Made by a program: the position numbers and the translations under genes | Part shown: piece by piece, positions 15,030-24,012 of the stretch | How positions within the stretch are numbered: the stretch's first letter is position 1 | How the letters are laid out: each line of letters begins with the position of its first letter | Notes under the pieces: generated by a model | What the model was told of the DNA's origin: nothing | What the model saw: only the letters and a program-made list of their open reading frames with translations | Databases searched by the model: none | Assembly: GCA_035550595.1 (NCBI GenBank) | Contig: DASZOV010000152.1 | Location: 1 to 41,696 of the forward strand | From: CALFMR01 sp035550595 | GTDB taxonomy: Bacteria > Acidobacteriota > Vicinamibacteria > Vicinamibacterales > SCN-69-37 | DNA length: 41,696 bases | Direction of reading: 5' to 3'

Positions 15030-17746
15030 GACGTCTCCTTCGCCGATTCTCCCGGCTGTTCTGGCGGCGCCGCGACGCTGAAGCGCTCCGCGAGGAACTC
15101 GCGTTTCACCTCGACGAAGATGCCGACGATCGTATGGCGGCCGGTGCGGCGCCGGACGCCGCTCATCGCGCGGCGCAACGCGAGCTCGGCAACGCGACGC
15201 TCGTCATGGAAGACACGCGCGCGGTCTGGACATGGCCGGCGCTCGAACGTCTTATGAGCGACGTCCGCTACGCACTGCGGCGCGCCGTTCGCGCGCCGGT
15301 CTTCTCGCTCGTGGCCGTCGTCTCGCTCGCGCTCGGCATCGGCGCCAACGCCGCGGTCTTCTCGCTCTACAACGCGGTCCTGCTGCGGCCGCTGCCCGTG
15401 CCCGACGCGTCCGCGCTCGTGAACCTGGCCTCTCCTGGAGACAAGAACGGCAGCGTCTCGTGCAACCGATCGGGAAGCTGCGACAGCGTCTTCAGTTATC
15501 CGATGTTCCGCGATCTCGACGAGCGGCAGGACGTGCTCACGGGTGTCGCCGGTCACTTGATGGAGAGAGTCAATCTCGCTGCCGCGGGCTCGACGGCGCA
15601 GGGCCAGATCGATCTGGTATCGAGCAACTACTTCTCCGTCCTACGGCTCACGCCCACGCTCGGACGGCTATTCGGCCGGGACGATGACCGCGCGCCCGGC
15701 GGCGCGCCGATCGTCGTCCTCACACACAACTATTGGCTGAGCCACTTCAACGACGCGTCGAACGTCGTCGGACAGACGGTCGTCGCCAACGGCGTCACGC
15801 TGACGATCGTCGGCGTGGCTGCCGAAGGCTTCACGGGCACGGCGGCGGGCGCCCCGGTCGACGCCTTCGCGCCGATCACGCTGCGCAGCCGGTTGGAGCC
15901 GGGATTCAACGACTACGCGAATCGTCGGTCGTACTGGGTGTATCTGTTCGGACGACTGAAGCCTGGCGTGTCGATCGACACGGCGCGAACGTCGCTGAAC
16001 GGCTTGTACCACTCGATCCTCATGAACGTCGACGCGCCACTGCAGACGGAGATGGACCAGGCGGCGCGCGCGCGATTCGTCAGTCGGCCGCTGTCGGTGG
16101 AACCCGGCGCTGGCGGTCAGAGCCGGCTACGCGAGCTCGCCCCGACGGCCATGCTGATGCTCTTCGCCGTGACGTCGGTCGTGCTGTTGATTGCGTGCGC
16201 CAATCTCGCCAATCTGCTGCTCGCGCGGTCGTCGGCGAGAACGGCCGAGCTGGCCGTGCGGGCCTCGATCGGCGCGAGCCGCGGCCGGCTCGTGGGTCAA
16301 CTGCTCATCGAGGCGTGCACGCTGTCCGCAGCGGGCGGCGCGGCCGGACTCGCGCTGGGCCAATGGTTGCTCGCGGCCACGAGCCGCATGCTCGAACCGA
16401 TCGGCTTCCCCGTCGTCGACACGTCACTCGACTGGCGCGTGCTGGCGTTCGCCGTCGGCGCTTCGCTCGCCACGGGCCTGGTCTTCGGCGTCTTCCCCGC
16501 CCTCCACGCCACTCGAATCGACCTGGCGCCAGCCTTGAAGGATCACGGTGCGCGATCGACCGGCGCCCGGTCGGCGGCCCGTTTCCGCGCCGCGATGATC
16601 TTCGTGCAGATGGCGCTGGCCACGGTGCTGCTCGTCTCGGCCGGCCTCTTCATCCGCAGCCTCGTCAACGTCGGCCGCGTCGACGTCGGGATCGACGTCG
16701 ATCGGCTGATCGCGTTCACGATTTACCCGCAGTTGAACGGCTATGCGCCCGACGCGACGCGCGATCTGCTCGAGCGAGCCGAGGCCGCCTTGGCGGCAAC
16801 GCCCGGCGTCGAGCGCGCGTCAGCGTCGACCGTGGCTCTCGTCGCGGACAACTTTCACAGCACGAGCGTCAACGTCGAAGGGTTTACCGCCGGGCCCGAC
16901 AACAGCTCGGCACTGAGCCAGGTCGGCCCGGGTTTCTTCAAGACAACCGGCATCCGGCTGCTCGCAGGACGCGACATCACGGCCGCCGATCGTCCGGGCG
17001 CGCCGAAAGTCGCGGTGGTCAACGAGGCGTTCGTTCGAAAATTCCACCTCGGGCCCAACCCGATCGGCAAGCGGATGGGAATCAACAACAGCGGCACACC
17101 GCTCGACACGGAGATCGCGGGCGTCGTGGCCGACGCCACCTACAACAGCGTGACCGCAGACGTACCGCCAGTGTTCTACACGCCATACCGGCAAGACGAT
17201 CATCTGGGCGGTGCGACGCTGTACGTCCGGACGTCGATCGATCCAGATGCGGTGCTGAAGACCATTCCCACGGTCATGGCGCGCCTCGATCCGAATCTGC
17301 CCCTCGAGCAACTCCGGACGATGGCCGATCAAGTGCGTGTGAACGAGAACGGCAGCCGCGTCATCGCGACGCTGGCCGTATCGTTCGCCGCGCTCGCAAC
17401 GCTGCTGGCGTCGATTGGGCTGTACGGCGTCCTGGCCTACACCGTCTCGCAGCGCACGCGCGAGTTCGGCATGCGCATGGCGCTTGGAGCCGCGCCCGGC
17501 CAGGTCCGTCGGCTCGTGCTGCGGCAGGTGGCGCGCATCACGATCGTCGCCGCCGTCGTCGGCGTTGGCGGTGCGCTGCTCGTCGGGAAGGCCGTCGAGT
17601 CGCTGCTCTTTCGGATGAATGGCCACGACCCGTCGGTGATCGCGGCCGGCGTCGGCGTGCTGCTGGCGGTGGCTCTGGCCGCGGGTGCTGCGCCGGCGTG
17701 GCGGGCGTCGCGGATCGATCCGATCCGGGCCCTGCGGTACGAATAA
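15026..17746 (+). CDS. ADOP-type ABC permease, first tandem copy
   Basis: 906-residue permease of the Acidobacterial duplicated orphan permease class, related to MacB/FtsX. Residues 1-75 are the soluble N-terminal region (EALREELAFHLDEDADDR, AQRELGN). Helix 1 is at about 92-114 (SLVAVVSLALGIGANAAVF), then a periplasmic MacB-like core domain, a block of helices (MLMLFAVTSVVLLIACANLANLLLA and following), a second periplasmic domain, and a last block ending RASRIDPIRALRYE. No ATPase gene lies nearby, hence orphan. It overlaps padR by ATGA, and GGAG precedes the start. It has two cysteines (146, 152) absent from the second copy. Confidence 0.93.
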   Translation: MRRLLRRFSRLFWRRRDAEALREELAFHLDEDADDRMAAGAAPDAAHRAAQRELGNATLVMEDTRAVWTWPALERLMSDVRYALRRAVRAPVFSLVAVVSLALGIGANAAVFSLYNAVLLRPLPVPDASALVNLASPGDKNGSVSCNRSGSCDSVFSYPMFRDLDERQDVLTGVAGHLMERVNLAAAGSTAQGQIDLVSSNYFSVLRLTPTLGRLFGRDDDRAPGGAPIVVLTHNYWLSHFNDASNVVGQTVVANGVTLTIVGVAAEGFTGTAAGAPVDAFAPITLRSRLEPGFNDYANRRSYWVYLFGRLKPGVSIDTARTSLNGLYHSILMNVDAPLQTEMDQAARARFVSRPLSVEPGAGGQSRLRELAPTAMLMLFAVTSVVLLIACANLANLLLARSSARTAELAVRASIGASRGRLVGQLLIEACTLSAAGGAAGLALGQWLLAATSRMLEPIGFPVVDTSLDWRVLAFAVGASLATGLVFGVFPALHATRIDLAPALKDHGARSTGARSAARFRAAMIFVQMALATVLLVSAGLFIRSLVNVGRVDVGIDVDRLIAFTIYPQLNGYAPDATRDLLERAEAALAATPGVERASASTVALVADNFHSTSVNVEGFTAGPDNSSALSQVGPGFFKTTGIRLLAGRDITAADRPGAPKVAVVNEAFVRKFHLGPNPIGKRMGINNSGTPLDTEIAGVVADATYNSVTADVPPVFYTPYRQDDHLGGATLYVRTSIDPDAVLKTIPTVMARLDPNLPLEQLRTMADQVRVNENGSRVIATLAVSFAALATLLASIGLYGVLAYTVSQRTREFGMRMALGAAPGQVRRLVLRQVARITIVAAVVGVGGALLVGKAVESLLFRMNGHDPSVIAAGVGVLLAVALAAGAAPAWRASRIDPIRALRYE

Positions 17747-17766
17747 AAGCGGACGGAGAAGCTACC

Positions 17767-20496
17767 ATGAGACGTCTCCTTCGCCGAGTCGCGCGCCTGT
17801 TCTGGCGACGTCGCGATGCTGAAGCGCTGCGTGAAGAACTGGCGTTTCACATCGACGAAGACGCCGACGATCGCGTCGCCGCAGGCGCGTCCCCCGATAC
17901 GGCACGCCGTGCAGCGCAACGCGAACTCGGCAACGCGACCCTCGTCATGGAAGACACGCGCGCGGTCTGGACGTGGCCAGCCCTCGAGCGTCTTGTGAGC
18001 GACGTCCGCTACGCGGTGCGCCGCGCGATCCGTGCACCGGTCTTCTCGCTCGTCGCCATCGTCTCGCTCGCCCTCGGCATCGGCGCCAACGCTGCGGTCT
18101 TCTCGCTTTACAACGCAGTTCTCCTGCGGCCGCTGCCCGTGCCCGATGCGTCCGAACTCGTGAACCTCTCAACGCCTGGAGACAAGAGCGGCAGCATTTC
18201 GGGCAACCGCTCGGGAAGCTCGGACAACGTCTTCAGCTACCCCATGTTTCGCGATCTCGATGCGCGGCAGGAGGTCCTCACGGGCGTGGCCGGGCATTGG
18301 ATGGAGCGGGTCAACCTCGCCGCCGCGGGGTCGACCGCTCCGGGCCAGATCGATCTCGTGTCGAGCAACTACTTTTCCGTCCTGCAGCTCACGCCGCTGC
18401 TCGGCCGACTATTCGGCCCGGACGACGACCGCTCGCCCGGCGGCGCACCGGTGGTCGTGCTCACTCATGACTATTGGCTGAGCCACTTCAACGGCGCGTC
18501 GAACGTCATCGGACAAACCGTCGTGGCCAACGGCATCACGCTGACGGTCATCGGCGTCGCGCCCGATGGCTTCGCGGGTACGACAGTGGGTGCACCCGTC
18601 GACGCGTTCGCGCCGATTACGCTGGGCAGCCGTCTCGATCCGGGATTCTTCAACGACTATGCAGACCGCCGTTGGTATTGGGTGTACGCCTTCGGCCGAC
18701 TCGAGCCCGGCGTATCGATTGACGCGGCCCGGACGTCACTGAACGGCTTGTACCACGCCATCCTCACGAACATCGAAGCGCCGCTCCGTCCGACGATGGA
18801 CGAGGCGACGCGCGCGCGATTCGTCAGCCGTCCCCTGGGGGTCGAGCCCGGCGCAGGTGGCCAGAGCCGGCTGCGCGAGCGCGCACCGACGGCGATGCTG
18901 ATGCTGTTCGCCGTGACAGCCGTCGTGCTCTTGATTGCGTGCGCCAACCTTGCGAACCTGCTGCTCGCGCGATCCGCTGCACGGACGGCCGAGTTCGCCG
19001 TGCGGGCTTCGATCGGCGCCAGTCGCGGCCGGCTCGTGGGGCAACTCCTCATCGAGGCGTGCACGCTGTCGGCGGTGGGAGGCGTCGCCGGCCTCGCGTT
19101 GGGCCAGTGGCTGCTCGCGGCCTTGGCCGGCACGCTCGCACCGATAGGCTTCCCGATCGTCGACACGTCACTCGACTGGCGCGTGCTCGCGTTCGCCGTT
19201 GGGGCCTCGCTCGCCACGGGCCTGGTCTTCGGTGTCTTCCCGGCGCTTCACGCGACCCGAATCGACCTGGCACCCGCGTTGAAGGATCACGGCGCGCGTT
19301 CGACCGGTGCCCACTCGGCGGCGCGCTTCCGTGCCACGATGATCTTCGTCCAGATGGCGCTCGCGACGGTGCTGCTCGTCTCGGCCGGTCTCTTCATCCG
19401 CAGTTTCGTCAACGTCGGCCGTGTCGACGTCGGCATCGACGTCGACCGGCTCGTCACGTTCACGATCTATCCACGGTTGAACGGCTACACGGCCGACGCG
19501 ACGCGCGATCTGCTCGAGCGAGCCGAAACGGCCCTGGCGGCGATGCCGGGCGTCGAACGCGCGTCGGCGTCGACCATTCCTCTTGTCTCGGACAACTATT
19601 CCGACACGAACGTCAACGTCGAAGGCTCCACGGTAGAGCCGGATCACGGCCACGCGGCTGCGTACAGCCACGTCGGCCCGGGTTTCTTCAAGACGACGGG
19701 CATCCGGCTGCTCGCCGGCCGCGACATCACCGCTGCCGATGGTGAGGGCGCGCCGAAGATCGCCGTCGTCAATGAGGCCTTCGCTCGAAAATTCCATCTC
19801 GGGGCCAACCCGCTCGGCAAGCGGATGGGAGTCAACCGCAGTGGCGCCACACTCGACACGGAGATCGTCGGCGTAGCCGCCGACGCCATCTACGACAACG
19901 TCACGACGGATGTCCCCGCCGTCTTTTACACGCCGTACCGCCAGGACGAGCACCTTGGCAGCGCGACGCTCTACGTCCGGACGTCGATCGATCCGGCCGT
20001 TGTCCTGAAGAGCATTCCCACCGTCATGGCGCGCCTCGATCCGAATCTGCCTCTCGAGCAACTCCGGACGATGGCCGACCAGGTGCGTGTGAACGAGAAC
20101 GGCAGCCGCGTCATCGCGACGCTGGCCGTATCGTTCGCCGCGCTCGCGACGCTGCTCGCGTCGATTGGACTGTACGGCGTGCTGGCCTACACGGTCTCGC
20201 AGCGCACGCGCGAGTTCGGCGTACGCATGGCGCTCGGTGCCGCGCCCGGCCAGGTCCGTCGGCTCGTGCTGCGGCAGGTGGCAGGCATCACCATCGTCGC
20301 CGCCGTCGTCGGCGTTGGCGGTGCGCTGCTCGTCGGGAAGGCCGTCGAGTCGCTGCTCTTTCGGATGAATGGCCACGACCCGTCGGTGATCACGGCCGGC
20401 GTTGGCGTCCTGCTGGCGGTGGCGCTGGCCGCGGGTGCCGCGCCCGCGTGGCGGGCATCGCGGATCGATCCGATCCGCGCCTTACGTTACGAATAA
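17767..20496 (+). CDS. ADOP-type ABC permease, second tandem copy
   Basis: 909-residue paralogue of the preceding gene, 20 bases downstream and about nine-tenths identical in protein by eye. Start MRRLLRRVARLFWRRRDAEAL with GGAG before the ATG at 17767; the frame is open far upstream but only as a shadow inside the first copy. It has the same order of soluble N-terminus, helix, periplasmic domain, helices, second periplasmic domain and final helices. The two cysteines at 146 and 152 of copy one are Gly and Ser here. The last ~170 residues differ from copy one at only about three positions. Confidence 0.92.
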   Translation: MRRLLRRVARLFWRRRDAEALREELAFHIDEDADDRVAAGASPDTARRAAQRELGNATLVMEDTRAVWTWPALERLVSDVRYAVRRAIRAPVFSLVAIVSLALGIGANAAVFSLYNAVLLRPLPVPDASELVNLSTPGDKSGSISGNRSGSSDNVFSYPMFRDLDARQEVLTGVAGHWMERVNLAAAGSTAPGQIDLVSSNYFSVLQLTPLLGRLFGPDDDRSPGGAPVVVLTHDYWLSHFNGASNVIGQTVVANGITLTVIGVAPDGFAGTTVGAPVDAFAPITLGSRLDPGFFNDYADRRWYWVYAFGRLEPGVSIDAARTSLNGLYHAILTNIEAPLRPTMDEATRARFVSRPLGVEPGAGGQSRLRERAPTAMLMLFAVTAVVLLIACANLANLLLARSAARTAEFAVRASIGASRGRLVGQLLIEACTLSAVGGVAGLALGQWLLAALAGTLAPIGFPIVDTSLDWRVLAFAVGASLATGLVFGVFPALHATRIDLAPALKDHGARSTGAHSAARFRATMIFVQMALATVLLVSAGLFIRSFVNVGRVDVGIDVDRLVTFTIYPRLNGYTADATRDLLERAETALAAMPGVERASASTIPLVSDNYSDTNVNVEGSTVEPDHGHAAAYSHVGPGFFKTTGIRLLAGRDITAADGEGAPKIAVVNEAFARKFHLGANPLGKRMGVNRSGATLDTEIVGVAADAIYDNVTTDVPAVFYTPYRQDEHLGSATLYVRTSIDPAVVLKSIPTVMARLDPNLPLEQLRTMADQVRVNENGSRVIATLAVSFAALATLLASIGLYGVLAYTVSQRTREFGVRMALGAAPGQVRRLVLRQVAGITIVAAVVGVGGALLVGKAVESLLFRMNGHDPSVITAGVGVLLAVALAAGAAPAWRASRIDPIRALRYE

Positions 20497-20528
20497 AAAA
20501 GAGCGGCGCCGCCCTGAGGCAACGCCGC
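20497..20528 (-). terminator. Rho-independent terminator of the PEGA gene
   Basis: Read on the minus strand, GCGGCG (20528-20523) and CGCCGC (20508-20503) pair around a 14-base loop and are followed by a T-rich run that corresponds to the A run at 20495-20500. It lies 28 bases after the PEGA stop and abuts the convergent ADOP stop. Confidence 0.55.
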
Positions 20529-20555
20529 CCTTCCGTCCGAGGAGAAGTCGCGCGC

Positions 20556-21299
20556 TCAGTACCGCTGCAGCACGGCCTGGTAGGGCATGACCTGGCCGGC
20601 GACGACGTCCGCGTCGAACGCCATCGTACGGAAGCCGTTCGCGCGAATCTCGATGCGGTGCTGGCCGGGTGCGAGGCCGAGCGGCTGCGCGGTCGGGCCG
20701 AACTCATCGGCCGTGCCGACGTAGACGCCATCCACGAAGACCGCCGCGTTCACGGGCGTGATCGTGAAGCTGAGACCACCAGGCTGCTCGCCCGCGGCCA
20801 CCGACGTGTCGTAGGTCGACGCCGAGTCGTACGGCACGTTGCTGTCATAACCCGGGTCCACCGGATACGGGCTGGCGGAAGCATACGGCGCGCCGTAGAC
20901 GTACGGCACGTCATAGAACGGGTAGGCGATCGGATAACCGACCCACAACCCCACGTTCAGCGAGAAGCGCGGCCGGAACGTGTAGTACGGCCGATAGAAG
21001 CGCGGGCCGCCGACGATGACCACCCGGCGATCGACGACTCGCGGCGCGTAGCGGGCGCGGCCGCGAACGACGTAGGTTCTCGGAGCGACCGAACGCCGAA
21101 CGACCGTGTACGAGCGCGGAGCCACAGGCCGAGGCGCCACCGAACGGCGCGGAACGGCGGTGCCTTGCCGAGCCGACGGCGCGCCACCCCGTTCGTGGCC
21201 GCTGTCGTGCGAGCGGCGCGATTGAGCCTGAGCCGGCGCGGCGGCCAGTGCGAGCGCCGCGGTGAGAGCCAACGACGTGACGAAGGTTGTGTGACGCAT
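20556..21299 (-). CDS. Secreted PEGA-domain protein
   Basis: 247 residues. The signal peptide is MRHTTFVTSLALTAALALAAAPAQAQ. The next ~65 residues are Arg/Ser/Pro-rich (SVAPRPVAPRSYTVVRR), followed by a Tyr/Pro-rich stretch (RFYRPYYTFRPRF, YPIAYPFYDVPYVYG) and a C-terminal PEGA domain, LSFTITPVNAAVFVDGVYVG, then APGQHRIEIRANGF. PEGA domains are small beta-sandwich modules in surface proteins. GGAG eight bases before the ATG at 21299 decides the start over upstream ATGs. It is monocistronic, with a terminator at 20497-20528. It probably acts at the cell envelope; no enzyme motif is present. Confidence 0.85.
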   Translation of the reverse strand: MRHTTFVTSLALTAALALAAAPAQAQSRRSHDSGHERGGAPSARQGTAVPRRSVAPRPVAPRSYTVVRRSVAPRTYVVRGRARYAPRVVDRRVVIVGGPRFYRPYYTFRPRFSLNVGLWVGYPIAYPFYDVPYVYGAPYASASPYPVDPGYDSNVPYDSASTYDTSVAAGEQPGGLSFTITPVNAAVFVDGVYVGTADEFGPTAQPLGLAPGQHRIEIRANGFRTMAFDADVVAGQVMPYQAVLQRY

Positions 21300-21313
21300 G
21301 GTGATCTCCATGA

Positions 21314-21330
21314 TGGCAACTTTCTTGCCA
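21314..21330. promoter_or_regulatory. Hairpin in the leader of the PEGA gene
   Basis: TGGCAA (21314-21319) and TTGCCA (21325-21330) are perfect 6-bp arms around a 5-base loop, a few bases upstream of the ribosome site of the PEGA gene. It may act as a leader hairpin or an operator. Confidence 0.3.
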
Positions 21331-21456
21331 AACTTCACGGGCTCGGATAGGCCAATCATGGCGCGTCTTTTCGAATGCTGCCGCCAGACGTCCACGGACG
21401 AGGACGCCGTGCTCGTGCGTCTTACGAACGGGCGACTCCAGACGTCTTGAAAAAAA

Positions 21457-22806
21457 TTACAGCGCGACGTCGAAGGGCGCGCCCGTCCTGGCGCGAATCA
21501 GCTCGAGCGTCGCGCCATCGGCCATCTCGCGCAGCACGAGTCCCCCGCCGGGTTTGACGTCGAACACGCCCAGCTCGGTGATGATGCGGTCGACGACCGC
21601 CTTGCCCGTGAGCGGCAACGTGCAGGTCTCGAGAATCTTGGGCCGGCCATCCTTCGCGCAGTGCTCCATCAGGACGACCACCCGGCCAACACCGGCGACG
21701 AGGTCCATCGCCCCGCCGGGCCCTTTGACCATCTTGCCGGGAATCATCCAGTTGGCAAGGTCACCCGTCGCCGCCACCTCCAGCGCACCGAGGATCGCCA
21801 GGTCGATGTGTCCGCCGCGAATCATGGCGAATGAATCCGCACTCGAGACGAAGGCCGCGCCGGACAGCGCGGTCACCGTTTGCTTGCCGGCGTTGATGAG
21901 GTCGGGATCGACCTCGTCGGGTGTGGGAAACGACCCGACGCCGAGCAGTCCGTTCTCGGACTGCAGCGTCACGTGGACATCCGGCGGAATGAAGTTCGCC
22001 ACGAGCGTCGGGATGCCGATCCCCAGATTGACGTACGCGCCGTCGTGGATCTCACGCGCCGCGCGGCGCGCGAGGCGTTCGCGCACGCCGTCCGCCGACG
22101 CGTCGGCTGCCGGCTGACGCACGGTCCGAAACTCGATCCGCTTCTCGTACGTCGCCCCGCGGACGAGACGATCGACGTAGATGCCCGGTGTGTGAATCGT
22201 ATCGGGATCCAGTGCTCCGGTCGGGACGATCGCCTCGACTTCGGCGACGCACACACGCCCACAGGTCGCCACGAGCGGGTTGAAGTTACGCGCGGTCTTC
22301 CGATAGACGAGATTGCCGAGCGGATCGGCCTTCCAAGCCTTGACGATCGAGACATCGGCGCGAATGGCCGGCTCGAGCACGTACTCGACCCCATCGAACA
22401 TACGCGTCTCGCGCCCGGCGGCGAGCGGCGTCCCCACTGCCGTCCGGGTATAGAAGCCAGGGATCCCTGCCCCGCCCGCGCGCAGGCGCTCGGCCAGCGT
22501 CCCTTGCGGCACGAGGTCGAGCTCGACGTCGCCGTCGATCACCTGTCGCTCGAGCTCCTTGTTCTCCCCCACGTACGACGCGACGACGCGCCGCACCTGC
22601 CGCCGCGCGAGCAGCACACCCATGCCGAAGTCGTCGACGCCCGCGTTGTTGCCGATGATCGTGAGATCGCGCACGCCGCTGTCGCGAACGGCGGCGATGA
22701 GATGTTCGGGAATGCCGCACAGGCCGAAGCCGCCAGCCGCGAGCGTCATGCCGTCGAACAACTGGCCACGCAGCGCGGCGGCTGCGTCGGCGTACGTCTT
22801 GTCCAT
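21457..22806 (-). CDS. Fused 3-oxoacid CoA-transferase (A and B subunits in one chain)
   Basis: 449 residues containing both subunits of a family I CoA-transferase. The A half (about 1-230) starts MDKTYADAAAALRGQLFDGMTLAAGGFGLCGIPEHLI and contains NNAGVDDFGMGVLL and SYVGENKELER. The B half (about 240-449) starts RERLARRAAREIHDGAYVNLGIGIP and contains LQSENGLLGVG with the catalytic glutamate E284. Such fused enzymes move CoA from succinyl-CoA to a 3-oxo acid such as acetoacetate; the exact acid is not settled. The ATG at 22806 has AAAGGA upstream; the long open frame above it overlaps the thiolase gene and is a shadow. It is the last gene of the operon, 19 bases after thiolase. Confidence 0.92.
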   Translation of the reverse strand: MDKTYADAAAALRGQLFDGMTLAAGGFGLCGIPEHLIAAVRDSGVRDLTIIGNNAGVDDFGMGVLLARRQVRRVVASYVGENKELERQVIDGDVELDLVPQGTLAERLRAGGAGIPGFYTRTAVGTPLAAGRETRMFDGVEYVLEPAIRADVSIVKAWKADPLGNLVYRKTARNFNPLVATCGRVCVAEVEAIVPTGALDPDTIHTPGIYVDRLVRGATYEKRIEFRTVRQPAADASADGVRERLARRAAREIHDGAYVNLGIGIPTLVANFIPPDVHVTLQSENGLLGVGSFPTPDEVDPDLINAGKQTVTALSGAAFVSSADSFAMIRGGHIDLAILGALEVAATGDLANWMIPGKMVKGPGGAMDLVAGVGRVVVLMEHCAKDGRPKILETCTLPLTGKAVVDRIITELGVFDVKPGGGLVLREMADGATLELIRARTGAPFDVAL

Positions 22807-22825
22807 GCGTCGTGTCCTTTCGCGC

Positions 22826-24010
22826 CTACAGCCGCTCCACGCACATCGCGAGTCCCTCACCGCCACCGATACAGATGGCGGCCATGCCTCGCCGCAACCC
22901 GCGTTCGGCCAGCGCGGCGAGGAGCGTGACGACGATGCGCGCACCGGAGCAGCCGATCGGATGACCAAGCGCGATCGCGCCGCCGCGGACGTTGACCCTG
23001 TCGTGCGCGAGCCCGAGCTCTCGCATGAACGCGAGCGGCACGACGGCAAACGCCTCGTTGACTTCCCAGAGATCGACGTCGGCCGTTGACCAGCCGGCGG
23101 CGTCGAGCGCGTTGCGCGCGGCTTGCACCGGCGCGGTCGTGAACCAGAGCGGGTCGTGTGCGTGGCTGCCGAACGACACCACACGCGCAACAGGTGTCAG
23201 CCTTCGCGCCTCGGCCGTTTCGCGGGTCGTGAGCACGACCGCGGCAGCGCCGTCGTTCAACGTCGACGCCGTCGCGGCCGTGATGGTGCCGTTCGGATCG
23301 AAGGCGGGCCGCAGCGTGGGGATCTTCTCGTAGTTGACCCGCCCCGGGCCCTCGTCGTGGTCGACGACGGTGGCGCCCTTGCGTCCGGCGATTTCGACGG
23401 GGACGATCTCCGCCGCGAACCGTCCTTCCTGCTGCGTGGCATTGGCGCGCTGGAACGACGCGATCGCGTAGGCTTCCTGTTCCGCACGCGAAAAGTCGTA
23501 GCGCGACGCGCACTGTTCCGCGCACTGGCCCATGTGCTGGTCGTTGTAGGGATCCCACAGGCCGTCGAAGACGAGCGAGTCGACGACCTGCTGGTGGCCG
23601 AGCCGATAGCCCTCACGCGCCTTCGGCAGAAGATAGGGCGCGGCCGACATGTTCTCCATGCCGCCGGCGACGACCATCGATGCGGCGCCGGCCGCGAGTG
23701 CGTGCGCGCCGAAGATGATCGCCTGCAGACCGGAGCCACAGACCTTGTGTACGGTCACGGTGCGTACGCCAGGCGGAAGCCCGGCGTGAATGGCCGCTTG
23801 TCGTGCCGGTGCCTGACCGACGCCAGCCTGCAGCACATTGCCCATCAACACATCCGAGACGTTGGCCGGGTCGACTCCGGCTCGCGCGACGACGCCTGCA
23901 ATCGCAGCAGCACCGAGTTGCGGCGCGGGCACGGTGGCCAGCGCGCCCTGGAAGGCGCCGAGCGGCGTCCGCGCGGCGCTCACGATGACGATGTCCTGCA
24001 GCGGCGCCAC
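22826..24010 (-). CDS. Thiolase (acetyl-CoA acetyltransferase type)
   Basis: 394 residues, the standard thiolase length. Start APLQDIVIVSAARTPLGAF, then VHKVCGSGLQA with the nucleophilic cysteine, GGMENMSAAPYLLP, NEAFAVVPL, ALGHPIGCSGARIV with the catalytic histidine, and CIGGGEGLAM with the second cysteine position altered in spacing from the usual CGGGG. It would split a 3-oxoacyl-CoA into acetyl-CoA and a shorter acyl-CoA, or condense two acetyl-CoA. GTG at 24010 is chosen because GAGG lies six bases before it and it gives the family length; it begins two bases after the upstream esterase stop codon. Confidence 0.93.
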   Translation of the reverse strand: MAPLQDIVIVSAARTPLGAFQGALATVPAPQLGAAAIAGVVARAGVDPANVSDVLMGNVLQAGVGQAPARQAAIHAGLPPGVRTVTVHKVCGSGLQAIIFGAHALAAGAASMVVAGGMENMSAAPYLLPKAREGYRLGHQQVVDSLVFDGLWDPYNDQHMGQCAEQCASRYDFSRAEQEAYAIASFQRANATQQEGRFAAEIVPVEIAGRKGATVVDHDEGPGRVNYEKIPTLRPAFDPNGTITAATASTLNDGAAAVVLTTRETAEARRLTPVARVVSFGSHAHDPLWFTTAPVQAARNALDAAGWSTADVDLWEVNEAFAVVPLAFMRELGLAHDRVNVRGGAIALGHPIGCSGARIVVTLLAALAERGLRRGMAAICIGGGEGLAMCVERL

Positions 24011-24012
24011 GA

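Larger units (their letters stand above)
15026..20496 (+). repeat. Tandem gene duplication of the ADOP permease
   Basis: Two copies, 15026-17746 and 17767-20496, in direct orientation with an offset of 2741 bases. Similarity is clear throughout and highest at the 3' end; bases 17543-17641 and 20293-20391 are identical over 99 bp. Confidence 0.9.

Noticed and set aside
15733..17766. Apparent 1587-codon plus-strand protein
   Set aside because: Only the part from 17767 is real (second ADOP copy). The upstream part reads the first ADOP gene in the wrong frame.
21314..21330. Possible sigma-54 promoter of the PEGA gene on the minus strand
   Set aside because: GG-N10-GC spacing is met, but the implied start would fall inside the ribosome site. 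The match comes from a simple hairpin and reads equally on both strands.
22807..23190. N-terminal extension of the CoA-transferase frame
   Set aside because: It overlaps the thiolase gene in another frame and is Arg/Ser-rich. The ATG at 22806 has a ribosome site and begins the family homology.
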